From positions 31,148,093-31,212,092 of the forward strand of contig NC_066319.1 of assembly GCF_022539315.1 (NCBI RefSeq): a DNA stretch of 64,000 nt. The letters are read 5' to 3'. The notes under the pieces were generated by a model. It was not told the DNA's origin and did no database searches. It saw only the letters and a list, made by a program, of their open reading frames with translations. The position numbers were made by a program, and so were the translations under genes. This document shows positions 27,005 through 41,400 of this stretch, piece after piece; position 1 is the first letter of the stretch, and the number at the start of each line of letters is the position of its first letter. The DNA comes from Serinus canaria. Its lineage: Eukaryota; Chordata; Aves; Passeriformes; Fringillidae.

Positions 27005-27215
27005 TAATCATAGAATCTCAGAATCATTTAGGCTGAAAGGACCACTTGAGATCATCTAGTCCAACCCTCTGCTCAGGCAGGATCACCAAGAGCAAATTGC
27101 ATGGGCCTGTGTGCAGATTTTTTAATTTCTCCAAGCATGACGACTGAACAACCTGTCTGTGCAACCTGTGTTTAGTCACTCTCTCAGTAAAAGTGTGTTT
27201 TCTTTAGTTCAGATG
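27005..27215 (-). mobile_element. CR1 3'-end fragment
   Basis: The + strand reads AATCATAGAATCTCAGAATCATTTAGGCTGAAAGGACC..GAGATCATCTAGTCCAACC, the reverse complement of the CR1 3' UTR and terminal octamer region. The match fades after about 27150-27215, so the inner border is approximate. Confidence 0.8.
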
Positions 27216-30200
27216 GCTCTATGTAAATTTTGAATTTACCATCTCAGTGCTATAAATACCATTAACTTCTACTCTAAACTTGCTTCTTTTAGCCCAGTGT
27301 GTCTCTAATATTCTATGGGAATTGTGTTACCTACAGACTCAGTGTGGATAAAACAGAGTAAATTATTTCTGAAGATCTTTCCAGCTATTGGCTTTCTGAG
27401 TGGTGAGTAACACCACTCTCCTGACTATCACTTAGGACCTTAAGATAGATAGCCTCTTTGATAAGGATTTCTCTTGCTCCTTCTGGATACAGTCACAAGC
27501 TATATCGAAACTTTTTCCTGGTAAGTTAATATATTCATACAATATAGGTAGTCTTGGAAAGTTTGCTAATCATATGTGTAAGTAAAATGACAGTCACTAC
27601 ATAGCAGTTTAATGAATCTTTGTTTTCCTGTTATATTCAGTGCAGTTACTCATTGTACACTATATTGTGATTGCCTTCTAGGACATCATCCTGTATTCTC
27701 TATTGAGGTTTATTACACATGGTAATGATAAAAGATCCTTCATACTTCATCCCAGCGAGGCCAAAATCTTTTTGTACCAGAATACACAAAGCAAGGCAAT
27801 GCTGCATTGAAAGGCAGACCTATGGCTGTTTGAAATGAATGTAGGCAGGACTGGAAGTCAAAGACATGGTCTCTGAGTTAAAAAGACCCTCTGAAGACTT
27901 GATAGATTCTGTGAACAAATAGCTCCTGTTTTAGTTGAATGACTTCTCAGCATGACACACTTAAGCAACAGTTATATTTTCTTCTCTCTTTGAAACATGT
28001 GACTCTTCAGTCAAAGGCAATCAGTGAGGGGAAACCAAGTGAATTAAATTGGAATGGAAAACCAGAGACAGCTTAATGTTTTATGCAGGTCATAGATTAA
28101 CAATTTTCTGTTTCATGGTGGGAGAAAAGGCCAAAACATTCCCTCTGGCTTACAGTTTGTGCACTCAGTTTAAGAAACCCACTGTAATGAAATGGACTTC
28201 TTTTCTCATCAGTATAAAAAGAATTTCTTGAAGTAAAGTACTGGAATAATGTGACAGTTGTCATTTTTTAAATCTTTATTATTCTGTGGGCCACTATAAA
28301 CAAGTTGATAGAAATGGCTCAGCTGAAATTTTCTTGATGGATCAGGATGATATATAAACTGAGATCAGATTCAGGTATTTATCTCTGTAAGTATGATTTA
28401 ATAATGTATTTAAGAATTTTTAAATCTCTAATAGTTACCCTTTGGTATTTTGTCTGAAAAAGTGACATAGCATCAAATCCTTCTTGTAAAAGTGGTGAAA
28501 AATTTTGCATACTCCCTGCTAAAAATATACTTTAAAATACTGAAAATTAATAAAGATGCAATTTATGTGTTTGTGGTGTCCCATGCCAGTAAATAATTTT
28601 TAATAATATTTCATTATTTAAATGTGACATAAATCTATAATAATACATTTGAATAATACCTGTAAGTTGTGAATATTGTTTTTGAGTCATAGCATTAAAA
28701 TAGTGCGCCTAGTGGTTGAATGATTTATTTAAATGTGTGTCAGAGTAATTTTCTTCAGGCTTAAATTATGAGTACCCTTGCCTTTAGATTATGGTGTCTT
28801 CTCAACTGCACTGTTTATGATTTGTTAGACCATATTCAGGCTTGTCTGTTTTGTTGCTGGGATCTGTGAGGTAAAAATAGGACAGAGAAAATAGAGGTGA
28901 GATGTTGAGAACTGTTGGATGTGTTTTACATGAGGAATTTTAAAGGCTATGGGAAATTCAGCTTTACCAGAACAAAAGGTGAGGAAAGAAGGAAATAGAA
29001 ATAATTCACAGTACCTCACCTGAGTGACAGTCTCTATACTGCTACTTGTCATGTCCTGTGTGATAAATACTTCAGTGCTTTGTAATTTTCTACTTTTTTT
29101 TTTTTTTCACATTTACATTTTGGAAGTGTTAAAATGGAAAGTGCTATGGTTTTTTCTTATAAGGTTTGCTTTTACAGTGAAGAGGCACATGGGACATTTC
29201 TGCATCCTGAATACAATGAGCCTCTCTGAAATTGTCCTAAGCAGTTACTTAGCATTTCTTTGTATATTATATTCTTTCTTAGCATATTTTAATGTTTTTT
29301 TGACTTGGACTACCAAGATTAAGGGTATAAGTGATGAATGGTTTTGCTAATCTGTTACCATGTTTGCTCTCTCTTTTCTTGAATACCTTGGAAAATTAAA
29401 AGGGAAAATGTGTTCTAGAGAAATCTGACTTTTTGGGAGAAGGTATTCTGAGTTTCTACTGTATAATATTTTCAGTCATTTCAGTATTTGCTTGCCTGTC
29501 TCATGAGTAGAACTGTTTATTGATTGTCACCCCTGCAAATCTGAACCTGTTAAGTCACCAAAACCACCAAATATTTATGAATAGAAAATAATTCTTATTA
29601 TGTGTACAAAATGAAGTAAATTGATTCTTGTTCTCTAAGCTTCAGTGTTTCTATTACAGAAACATAAGTAAAACTAACAAAACTGAATTACAGCAGAGTT
29701 TGGCAAACAAAAAATCATTCCTTCTATGAGTGTGCATGAACTTATTTTTGAGTCACAAATTGTAGAAAAGCTAAACCTGGTTGTTCCCATCCTTTTGCCC
29801 CCTAACACTTCACATTTTTCAGCAGCTAGGCTAGTAGCCCTGGGAGCTGCCAGGGCTGGAGGGCACACCCTCAGGTCCTAACCTGCTCCCAGCAGGTTTA
29901 ATTGTTACTATTTGCAAAATGCCAGGTGCTCTCTGTGACCTAAGATGTTAATTGTGCTTAGCTCATATACATAATTTGTGTACTAGATCTGATTCATATT
30001 GTCTGTGCACTTAGAACAAATAGCTTGATTTCCATGCCCAGAGAAACTGAACACCACAGCTGCTAAGACAGGCATATTTAAAAGCTGCAGAATTTTCTTA
30101 AGCATATTGTGGTAAATTTGGAGCATTAGTCAGCAGTAGTCATTCCAAGATCTTTGGAGCAATCACTCAAAAAAATGGCTGCTTTTAATTTATGCAGCAC

Positions 30201-30352
30201 TAAAGTCAGTGGTTTTGTAGTCCCTCAACATTTTGTTAACATATACTTGAGTCTGATAGTTACTGTTGCATAAGTGAAATCTAAATATTTGCTAAGTTTG
30301 TTGGAGTAAGTAAAATTTTGGGGGTGTTTTTCTCTGTGTTAATTTTATTTAA

Positions 30353-30355
<3 letters not shown>

Positions 30356-30387
<32 letters not shown>
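30356..30387. repeat. (TA)n microsatellite
   Basis: Sixteen uninterrupted AT dinucleotides, self-complementary and likely polymorphic. Confidence 0.95.
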
Positions 30388-30390
<3 letters not shown>

Positions 30391-33300
30391 CTGTAAAGCA
30401 GCTGGCATTGAGCCATCTCATCTTACAATAACTAAAATTTTGAAGTTATCTTCTCTTTCTTCTAGAGTATATATTTTTGTCAGTAATGTAATTATCAATA
30501 TATTGTAAACTTGAGCATATGCTCACTAATTTCTGATTTTTTGAAGTCAAATTTGTTTTGTCTTAAGAAATTATATTATTCAAGTATGAAAAATATATTG
30601 AAAAAGTTATTAAAATAAAAATGACTCAAATTTTGAGAATGTATGTTTTAAAATAAATGCATATTAAAATATAATTAGAGCTATACATAATATAAGGTAA
30701 TATAATTTATATACAGTTGCTTGTACATTTTCCTATAGGCATTACAGTTTAAACTTGAGCTTGTATTTGACAGTTATAGGAAGTCATGCCACTCAGATTT
30801 TTTCTCCTTTCTGGAAAATGCCAGCTTTCATAGAAATAAAATTTTAAACAAAGAAAATCCCAAACAATTACTTTTTCCAGAAGTCGCAGCCTTCTGACAA
30901 TTATTTTCCAGGTGAATAATAAACTCCAACTAATATACCAAGAACAGAAGATGGCAATGCATCTTTTTGCATAGGCCAAAAGAACAGTCCTGTACAAAAT
31001 CTAAGTACTTACTTGTTATGCTTTTCAAACCTAATTTCCTTTCATATGCTTCTTTCATAGGATATGGACCTATTTTTGTGCTAGTATACTACAACAGATT
31101 ATTCTTTAAATCTGACACATAGTGAAACCATAGTTTTAAGTATTATAAGTAAGATAGATAGCACTATATAAATTTCCAGGAATTTTTAACATGTTTTTTC
31201 TTGTGATTAATTGGTATTCCACTTTTATATTTATTTATGCAAGTTATACTTGCGTAAGGCAAAAAAGAAAGATGTTTTTCATCCAAAGATGAGAAGAAAA
31301 ATGTTGGGACATCCTTTTTCAGGTTTTCTCTTCTTTCAAAAATCTCTTACCTTTTAGCCTTCAGGTTTCTATCTTGTCATCTTATGTTTAGTATGAATGG
31401 CAGTGTTCCATTTGAAAGTTTTTGTTATACCATGGGGGGAAAATAAATTCTAATTTTGTTGCCTGGTTTGTCAGTCTTAATCCACATTGAGAGTTTTTCT
31501 CCAGTCTGTGGATTAGTAAAAGAGGCCAGACTTAATTAGTCCAAAGAGCCCTATTTGTCCTCTCATCAGGCACTGAATATTTGTCAGATCCTTTTCATCA
31601 AAGTGATTGGATAACATTTAAACTATTTCACCTTGAAACCAAAACAAAAGGTTTGTTTCCATTCTATCAGATTTTGGTTTCTTGTAAGAACTTTGAATTT
31701 GAAGGCTTTATTCAAAGGCTATCAGAAAATGAGCTGTAGTTAGAAGCTATTTCAGATTTCCAGGGTGACACTTTGCTAGAGATCTCTCTTCTGTTGAAGA
31801 GATACCTTTGAGACAGCTAAGTACAGTGAAAAGACTTTCTTTTGTAGCTCCTGCAAAGTGAAATGTTTTTTATCGAAAACAGGCAGAAGTCTGGGGGTTT
31901 TTAAAGTAAATTAAACAAGCAAGAATTTTTCCCCCGTCATCCATGGTATTTCTAACCATGCAAATTGACTTTCTAGTCTTATTTTTTTCCCCTCTGCATA
32001 ATTGTGTTTCACTTGTAGTAGTGTAGATGCTTTGTATGAGAGGAGTCACAGAGGGTGTGTTTGCATGGCATGTCTAGCCCACACCAGCCACCCACTGCTT
32101 TTCCAGTTTACAAGACTCACTGGATGGATACTCAGGCAGTTCAAAGAGAAGCCTGAGCCTGAAGAATTCTTGCAGAGTTGCAGTTGCTAAGATATGTCTG
32201 CACAGACTTCATACATCTATCAGAATCCCTGTGGCATGGCTGGTGTTACACAGCTTCTCTCACCCCAGTGGGCTGCAGCCATTCCACTCTTGTGGCACAG
32301 AGCTTGGGAGGACCTGAACCTTTCCTCCTGTGGGTTAGGTGTGACTACAGGCTCAAAGGGGATTCCAGGCCACCAGCAAGGCTGTGACATAGCCTGGGCT
32401 TGAGGCATTAATAATGTGGATGGCCAGTGAGACTGAGCATAAAAGGAGGTTCAATTAACTTTGTAAAGTAAGTTGCAGCTCTGTCATCAGAGGGTTGAAT
32501 TCTCTTATGTGTAATTCATTGACATTGATGTTAAATGTGCAAATGGAGATGACAGCTGGGTGTTCCTGTGGAACAAATGAAAGGTTTCTTGGAATTCAGG
32601 TCTGCTTTAGCAGCTTTGGCTGCTAAAAACAACATCTAATGATACTAATATTTAAATAGTCATGACTTTGAATAGTCATGGAAATATTTCCACCCAACCT
32701 CTTGTATAGTAGCATGCCGCTTTGCTTTCTTACTCAGCAGTCATCCTTAAAACACCCCCACAAACCCTTCATCATGTCTCCTTCATTTCCATTACTTTTC
32801 TCCTTCATCTGACTTACACTCTCCTATCTGCACCTTTTGAAACAAGCTCATACTTTGCTTGTTCACACAAAATGATCTCTGCCACCCTTTTCAATATGCT
32901 GGGCAATTACCTGTAAGATAATTTCACAAATGAAAGGAAGGAATGCTGAATGTTACCTCCTTATTGCACAAGATCTTTGGAATGGATGCAAAATTGTGCA
33001 GAATAGAAAAAGCACACTTTTAGGTGCCCTAGGGGTGTCTGAGGCACAGACACAGAGCTGGCAAATCTGACCTGGAATGATCCACACCTTTGTGGACTGG
33101 GGTAAATTAAAATTGGCATCTAACATTCATTTAGGCAACTGAGTCCAAGTAATTGTATTGTAAATGATGTTTCAGCTTCTTATTGCAGCAATGTTGTTAA
33201 CTTCATCTAGCCAAACTATTAAAAAGTGGATTTATTCCTTCAGAAAAATAAAAAAAATTAAAAATGCATTTGAATTTAGGTCTAGACTCCCATCATACGT

Positions 33301-36300
33301 TTTGGTGCTTTGTAGTCATCGTTCATTGTTCTAAAAATTGAACTCTATTTAACTCTGTATTCTTTCTCCTGAGAGCTACCTCTATTTCTCTATTACATTT
33401 CTACTTAAGTATAATTCAGTCATTGCCTCTGTGTCACAGCAGTAAGGCATTTCATTTGACTTTTAACCATGAAACTTAACAGACTATGCTGGGATTTTCT
33501 GGAAAATGATTTTATGGTCCTCAGTCCACAGATACAACATCCCCCTTTCTTTTTTTTAATCCTAGCAGGAAAACTGATGAAGTGAAACTAATTGTAATTC
33601 TTGGTGACACAAGTATAGGGTTCAGGAGGACAAACCTTAGAGGTCTTTGGCCAGTGTGCAGAATCTGCATAACAGGTTTACTGTTACAACAGAACTATGA
33701 GGACAGAAATAAAAGGAAGTTATGATTTTCATTTGGTTCCTTTGGCATCTACATGTGGAAGATGAAAGGATCTTAAAATAGGAAGTGTATCTTTCATATG
33801 GATCAGAAATTTGACCACTAGCATTTTTCTGTCACATTCCTATAGCATGCTCTTCAGAATGGCATATGTTATCAGTGTGCCTTGAAAGACAGAACCACCC
33901 TTTTCATGAACAGCACTGAATGCAGCCTTAACTCAAAGCATGACAGACAGCACATGCTTATGATTGATTTAAATAGGAATGCTTTCCAAAACAGAATTAT
34001 GTGCTAGGTGGCCCACACTTGCAAAGTTGTAATTTTATATTTAAAGTAAATGTAATAATACTGGCAGCCTTGAGGTTGCTGGATTGCAGTAGTGACTGGT
34101 ATTTATATCTGGTTCATTAGCAACCCAGTGAAAAATTTCATGTGACAAAAATCCATTTGGCTAATGAGCCACCTTTTAATTAGCCTCTGAACTTTCAAAA
34201 GAATACAGCTTATTTTTTTCCTCAGTAGGGTAATATAACTGCATAAAACACTTGCAAAAGTGGATTGAATGACAGAAATAAGTTCTAGTGGATTAAGCAG
34301 ACCACTTGTTAGGTACTTAGACATCTAAGGCTTTGTTTTGCCTGACCAAACTGAGGCCAATCAAAAGGCCTAGGTTACATAATAAAGAGTGCTGTCTTTT
34401 GTTCTGTAATAGAACACTTTAAGAAAGCCTTGATAAAGCTGAGATGCTTGTGGCTTCTTCTGGTTGTTTGTACAGTTATTTTGACATACCAGTGTTATTG
34501 AACCTGCACGTAGTATCTTGCAGACATTATGCAAACAGCCATGCACTGAAAAAATGTCTTTCCCAAAAAAGTAATTTAAAGAAAATAAAGAGCTGTCTCC
34601 AAATTTGACTAGTTTTAACATGTAGATGTGTCAGAGTTGAGACTGTGAAATGTTTCTTGTCATTTTGGCAGATACTTGTTAAAAAATGAATAAATACAGA
34701 CTGTATTAAAAAGAAATGTAGGTGGTAACTAGTAAAGTTTTAGATCTTTTTTTTTTTTTTTTGCAACATTTCTGCTCTGCAGTTTTAAGATTGCTATAAT
34801 TAGTTAGTCCTATTCTGAATCACACTGTAAAATAAAGGAAATGAATGATATTGAGAAGTAGCACATATCCTCCTGACTTCTGAAACTTCTTCCAGTGTGC
34901 TGTTTGCCTTTCATTCCTCTCTTTATCCCAAGAGTTAACCAAGTCCTGGTCAGTCTTCATTACTAGCTGTAAAATCAATATTTCTATGCCTGGGGATGCA
35001 GACCCTAATATCCAGCCTGACCTCTCTGAGGGCCAGGAATACTGCTCTAGTCAATGAATCATGATATCATGATATCTGGGGAGAAGTGCTGTGAAGAACT
35101 GTAGAAAGCATTTATTTACTAAGTAGAAAAAGGCAGGTGAACTTAAAGGAAACAAATAGGAAGCCATGCAGAAAACCCCCTTACAATTTCACTTCATGTA
35201 TAAAATGAAGCTGGCCATTTTCTTCCACCAGTGAGAGCTTTGAATCTTCAAAGATAGTCCCATGTAAGTGTTTGTTTAAAACTCAATAACTTTCAAAGGA
35301 AGCAAATTGAGAATTTTTAGAGAAGAAGTAACCCCCCAAAAACATTCCACTTCATGAGATCTAGCTCTCTCACACTTCCAATATCTTGAACTTCTCATTC
35401 TCTGTCTCAAAAAGTATGTGGTAAAACTGGGTCATATTCAGGAAAGGACAACAGGATATTTTAAAGTACAAAAATATTGTCTTTAGCCTAGGAGGAAAAC
35501 CCTAAAGATAACTGACAAGATGGATGATAGGGATTGTAAAACTGAGTGGCTGAAAAGATTGGATAGGGTTGGATTTTTCTCTCTATCTTTCCTGTATACC
35601 AGCTGAGGTGCACCAGAATGTTGATGGTGGAATGAAAATGCTAAGTGCACACCATCTTCTTTGAATGCAGAATTTTTGGTTGGCAACAGTTTTTAACAGT
35701 TGAAGGGAAGCCATTCATGGGTGCCACTGTAATTTAATCTTGAGCTCACAGGCTATTCATGTAGGCTACATCTCAATACATGTTTACAAAAAAACCCAAG
35801 ATGCCAGGAAAAGCATAAATGTAAAAGATAAATAGTTTGAACCTTTAATTTATTCAACGAAAGTTTAAAATACTTTAAGCACTCTGTTACCACTTCCACA
35901 CCCCCATGTTTTCACAAGTAACAGTATCTATATAGGTGGCATAATTTATTTTCAGAACTACTGTTCACCTCTCAATTCTTGTGAAATCCATGAAAGTAAG
36001 GAATATTCAACAGCTTTTTAAATGGGAAAAACTGTCCAGTGGTTGTGGACTAAATCCAATTTATTTCCTAAGTACCAAGAAAAAGGAATAAAGAAGTTTA
36101 AAAAAATAATTAATTAAGAAAAAAGCTGATGGATTGGGGTTTTTAAAACTGATTTCTTGTCCAATGTCTAATACAGTGAGCTTGTGATTAGCTGAGGCAA
36201 GGGAAGCTTTGGAATGCCGTAAATAAAAAAAAAAAGAGTGGATAATATATATATAAAAAAGTAAAGTAGGCCATTCAGTATTGCCATTTAAGTTTAGAGG

Positions 36301-36510
36301 TAAGAATACAAGGCAATGTCAGTGACACAGCTCAAATTCTTATACTGGAAATATGCTGACTGGAAATGTGAAAAACACATCTTAGTGCCCCACATATATG
36401 GTTAAATTGCTTTCCTCAGGTTTTCGATGAATTGATGCCCATTTGTGAGTCATGGTATGCTACAGTAAAGATAAAACTTATTTAATTGAGAGTTCACTGT
36501 GAGCATATAC

Positions 36511-36581
36511 AAAAATTGTATCCTATCCAGAATCTTTTTCCTTGGCAATAGGAAAAAGATTCTGGATAGGATACAATTTTT
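36511..36581. repeat. Perfect 31-bp inverted repeat with 9-base loop
   Basis: The arm at 36511-36541 (starting AAAAATTGTATCCTATCCAG) is the exact reverse complement of the arm at 36551-36581. The loop is TTGGCAATA. The match stops sharply on both sides. A perfect long hairpin without mismatches implies recent origin or active maintenance. Confidence 0.95.
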
Positions 36582-37328
36582 GGCACTGTATCCCACAGCA
36601 TTCACACTGGACAGCACTTGGACATTTGTGAAAACTCAGAAAATTTGCCGGATGGGTGATCAATTCCCTTTTTCAGTCATCCAATTTTCCTAAGACTATA
36701 TGTATATATAATAAAAGTCACTCTATGTCTGTCTATGCCTATAAGATTAATTGATTGTGCTTCAAACATCTCAATGATAGCATTTCATTAACAGAAGCAT
36801 AGCAGGGCTTTGGAGTTTCTGTAAGCTCATGATGCACTAAAAGGCATTTAGAGATACTTGAATTAGAAAAAGGTCAGCTGAATCTTTTGAAAATTTATGT
36901 GATGTTGGCTGATTTAGGTTCAACATGACCCTGTCAATAGTGACATGGGGTGTACTGATTCCAAACCTAGCAAGAGTGTGAACTAAGATAATCATTTCCT
37001 GTTTGCTGCTGTCCTCAGGCTGAGATATTACCACTCAGAATCTGACCATTGCAGAAAGGTCTTCACTGCTTGTTTTCCTGTCTTAGTAAAGCAGAAAAAC
37101 TTGCCACAGCATGTGTAAAATAACATAGCTGTAGATCTTTGGGACATGAATTATCAAATAATTTTAAGTGTCAGACTTGTTTATTTCTTTTATGATTGGA
37201 TGTAAATATTAATGTGCATGCTTTTGCAGAAGAGGATGGAGATTTCTTCATGACTCAGAACTGTGTGATCCTACAGTTGCAAAAATGTGTTTTACTTGTC
37301 CTGGATGCAATTTTTCACTTACTAATTT

Positions 37329-38475
37329 AGAATCACAGAATCAGTTAGGTTGAAAAAAACCACTAAGATCATTGAGTCCAACCATTAACCCAGCCCTGCC
37401 AAGTCCACCACTAAACCATGTCTGTAAGTGCCACATCTACATATTTTTAAACCCTCCAGGGATGATGACTCAGCCACTTTCTTGGGCAGCCTCTTCTGAT
37501 GCTTAACAACCTTTTCAGTGAAGAACTTTTTCCTAATAACCAATCTAAATCTTCCCTGGTACAGCTTGTAGTAATTTACTCTTATCCTATTGTTTGTTAC
37601 TTGTGAGAAGAGAACAAGCCCCACCCTGCCAGTACCACCTTTCAGGGAGTCACAGAGCACAGTACTGTCTTCCCTTTTTTTCCAGGCTAAACAACCCCAA
37701 TTCCCTCAGCTGCTCCTGACAAGACTTGTACTCCAGACCCTTCACCAGCTCTTTTGCCCTTTCCTGTACTCCCTCCAGAGCCTCAGTGTCCTCCTTGTAG
37801 TGAAGGGCCCAATACTGAACACAGGACTCAAGGAGCGGTGTCGATAATGTGGAGTACAGTGGGACAATCCCTGCCCTGCTCCTGCTGGCCACATTATTGC
37901 TGACACAGGCCAGGATGCCATTGGCCTTCTTGGCCACCTAGGCACAGGCTGCATCACATTCAGGCTGCATCATCAGGCTGCATCACTAGGCCAAAATCCT
38001 TTTCTGCTGGGCAGCTTTCCAGCCGCTCTCCTTCCAGCCTACAGAGCTGCCTGGGGTTGCTGTGACCCAAGAGCAGGACCTGGCACTTGGCCTTGTTGAA
38101 TGCCATACCACTGGTGTCAGCCCATCGATCCAGCCTGTCCAGATCCCTCTGCAGAGCCCTGTTACCCTTCAGCTGATCCACACTCCTGCCCAACTTGGTG
38201 TTGCCTGTAATTGGTCTGAGAGTGCACTTGATCCCCTCATCCAGATTGTTGTAAATGTATTTAACAGGACTGGTCCCAATACTGAGCCATGGAGAATGCC
38301 ACTTGTCACTGGCCACTAGCTGGATGTAATTCCTTCCTGACTGCTCTGGGCCTGGTCATCCAGCCTGTTATTTATCCAGTGATCAGCGCACCCATCCAAG
38401 CCATGGGCTGCCAGTTTGTCCAGGAGAATGCTGTGGGATACAGTGCCAAAGGCTTTAGTACAGTTTAGGTTGATT
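37329..38475 (-). mobile_element. CR1 LINE fragment, reverse orientation, dead
   Basis: The + strand opens with AGAATCACAGAATCAGTTAGG and ..ATTGAGTCCAACC, the reversed CR1 3' tail. On the minus strand the frames include DRWADTSGMAFNKAKCQVL (about 38130-38190), [28 protein letters not shown] (about 37878-37937) and GLFSLEKK near 37670, all from the C-terminal region of CR1 ORF2. A tandem triplication of AGGCTGCATCA and other changes break the frame. It is a 5'-truncated pseudocopy, not a host gene. Confidence 0.92.
37946..37987. repeat. Triple AGGCTGCATCA repeat inside the CR1 copy
   Basis: AGGCTGCATCA occurs three times in about 42 bases (starting near 37946, 37962 and 37975). This post-insertion duplication disrupts the CR1 reading frame. 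Confidence 0.75.
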
Positions 38476-41400
38476 CTGTACATTCACAGAATGTTACCAT
38501 TCTCACTCAAGATAATGTATATGCTAAAGCAGTCTGGACAGCATTAGGAATGAGGTTAGAGAGAAAAGGAGACACTAGCTGTCAAATCCTTACTACATCT
38601 CTCAGGTTCTGCTGGACTGGTCATAAAACAGGTGATCCTTTTCCTGTAAAGACTTATGCATTTTGTTTTGAATTAATGCTAAGCAAGGTTGCTGGCCATT
38701 TTCCTGGTTCCTGATTTTCAGTATATTTTGGGCTGTCTTGTGTCTTCCCATTGGATAAAAGGCAGAAGACTGTCCCATGCAATGCCATGTTATTCCAAGA
38801 GGAGGAGAAGGAAGAGCACAGGCCATGCAGGCCGTGTGCATTCTCCTGTTATCACAGTGCAGTCTTTCACTGATGAATCACGGTCTAGTTATAAATAAAA
38901 TGCTCAGTGTTAATTAATTTTGTTGCTGTCGATAATGTCCCTGATTATGGAGGCTGTTCTTTGATTATTCCTTCTGGCGCTTTTGTATATTTCTATCCAT
39001 ACTTCATTATGTCAAATCTTAATATTTGTGCTAAAATATTTATACGATGACATTAATCCAGTGTAGAGGTGGCTTGCCTAAGTGACCTCTACAAGAAGAT
39101 GCATTGATGTTAAAGCTTATTTTAGGCAACTTTCAAAACTTTGAAGTGTAAGGTAGAAGATGTAAATGATTTTAAATCAATCCTACTTACATTAATTTTT
39201 AACTTACCTAATGTCCAAATCAAATCTTTTTGGTGGTGACTTTGCCTTTCTTATGGTTAAGAGTGAGAACCAGTGTATAAGGAGAAATATAATAAAAAGC
39301 ACATAGGAAAAATAATGTTTTTCTACATAGCTCTTCATTTTCCTTATTGCTCTAGCTATAGATTTCTAATATTTTCAAAAATGTTGATTGCAAGGTCTAA
39401 TCTTGCTAAACAAAATAAGGAATAAAATGTTTAAACATCAGTCTCCTTCTCCACATTCTTTTAGCTAACTGGCAAATACCACAGACGAGAGAACTAATTG
39501 TAAAAAGTCATAGTGAAACACTCCCCATAACAACAATTTCAGGATTAAGAATGCTTCCATTTTTGGCAGTTGTTTTGAGTATAATCTATAACAAATATGG
39601 TATAGGCCCTGATTGCATAGAAATTACTTCAGGTAATGAAGTTGTAAACAGATGTAAACTGGTTGTGGAAAATTATCATCATCTATTTGATAGCCCCACA
39701 AGATACTTAGCATATACTTACTAAGAAAGACATATGTGAATTGTCAGGTATTTTAAAGTTTTCTGTAGTATTTAATATCTGTGTGTCCATAAAAGGCTCA
39801 CTTGGGAAATGTTGTATAATTAATACATGCTGATTGGATATTTAACTAGGTTTAACTAGATACTTTGGGTATTACCCCCATCTGGAAGTTACTGTGAGCA
39901 CTGAAGATCTTTGGAATTAAAAATAAGCCTTTCACTAAAAGTTCCTGGCATTGCACCTCAGAACCTTGGCCTGAACATTCATTGTGGCATTTGACTGTGG
40001 ACATGTGAAGTTTCTTTGGGAATAGTAAAAGATGAAGAATTTGCACTGAGGTGCCAATTGCTTCCTGTGTTATATTCTCTTGGGGTTTTTAGTATCTTTG
40101 GCTCTTTGTTTATTGAGCCAGTTGGGAACACTTGGAGGCCTCTTGCTTGCATCTGAAAGCAAGAGTGGGCTGGCAAGTGACAAGGCAGGTCTTGCTCCTT
40201 GTTTGTGCAGTCACTAAACTCATTACATTTGAGTATGGGCTAAAGCAGTAGGCTTGTATGGGGCCAAACTGGCTCAGCCCCTTTCAGGTCTCTATCCTAA
40301 TTCAGAAAATACTTTCTGTACTTGCTACTTGAGCTCCTGTTCCTCGGGTTTCTCAAGCACATGTTGGATGATACAGCACTGAATCTTGAATAGGGTTCTC
40401 TCATCTTTCTGCAGATGATCTTGCTTTTTTCTTTGTTTTGTTTTTGTTTTGCTTGTTGGGTTGTTTTTTTCCCTAATCTAAATTGTATTCGTTCTTTTAC
40501 ACGAAGTCAGTGATAAGTATTTTTATTTTTTCTATCAGAATTTGCTCTCTTACGGATTTGAGATTTTTGTCTAGAATAAATAGATTGAGATGAAGGGGGA
40601 AAAAAAGCAGTATAAAGTATATAAATTACTGTAAATGTAAACTCTTAATAAATTAAAAAATATAAATCACATTCAGTGTCAATAAATGAAAAGATACTTT
40701 AATATAAACCATTTAAATTTATATAAGGAATTTATAGGATTTGATAGATATTGCTATTTTTCTTAGATTTCTGCTGATTCTGAAGTATTTTTAAAAAGCT
40801 TTGAGGGGTATCACATGCTTTTGTAGTTGCTATACTCTGCACTGAGAAGTCGCACAAATGTTTTTTACAAGAAAATAAGTATTTGGATTTCCTTTATATG
40901 TCTATGTTTGGTGGTTGCTCAGTCAAACTTGCTACACCAGAGAGCTTTATTTTCACTGGTTTTGTTCTGTTCTTTTCTTTGAATGATAGAAATTCATGTC
41001 AAGCTAAGTACAGTTTTTCACCTCCTGCAGGAAGATATCCTTCTTCAAGTTCACACTTCAGAATAACATACTGATTTTTATTTGTTAGCAAGGGAGGGAG
41101 GTCTTAATTTTACTTGGCAATAATTTTTTCTGTTAGCAATTGTATGGATTTGAAGTCACTTACACATATTTTCTCCGTTATTAGCTGTACTAAGTTGTAC
41201 TTACAAGAAGAAAGAGGACACAGGCAAAATACATTAAATGGTTGATTGTTTTGGATATTGGTACTTTAGGAACTTCTAGCTTTCTGAGCACTACAAGGAC
41301 TTTAACTGCCACTGCAGGGTGTTGCTGCTCCAGGGCTTTGCTCCCACACTCAGCACTTTGAGAGATTTGATTTAAGGACTGTGCCATTCAGGCTTCTTTG

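Noticed and set aside
37650..38316. Minus-strand frames of 95-118 codons
   Set aside because: Decayed CR1 ORF2 pieces in different frames of one element.
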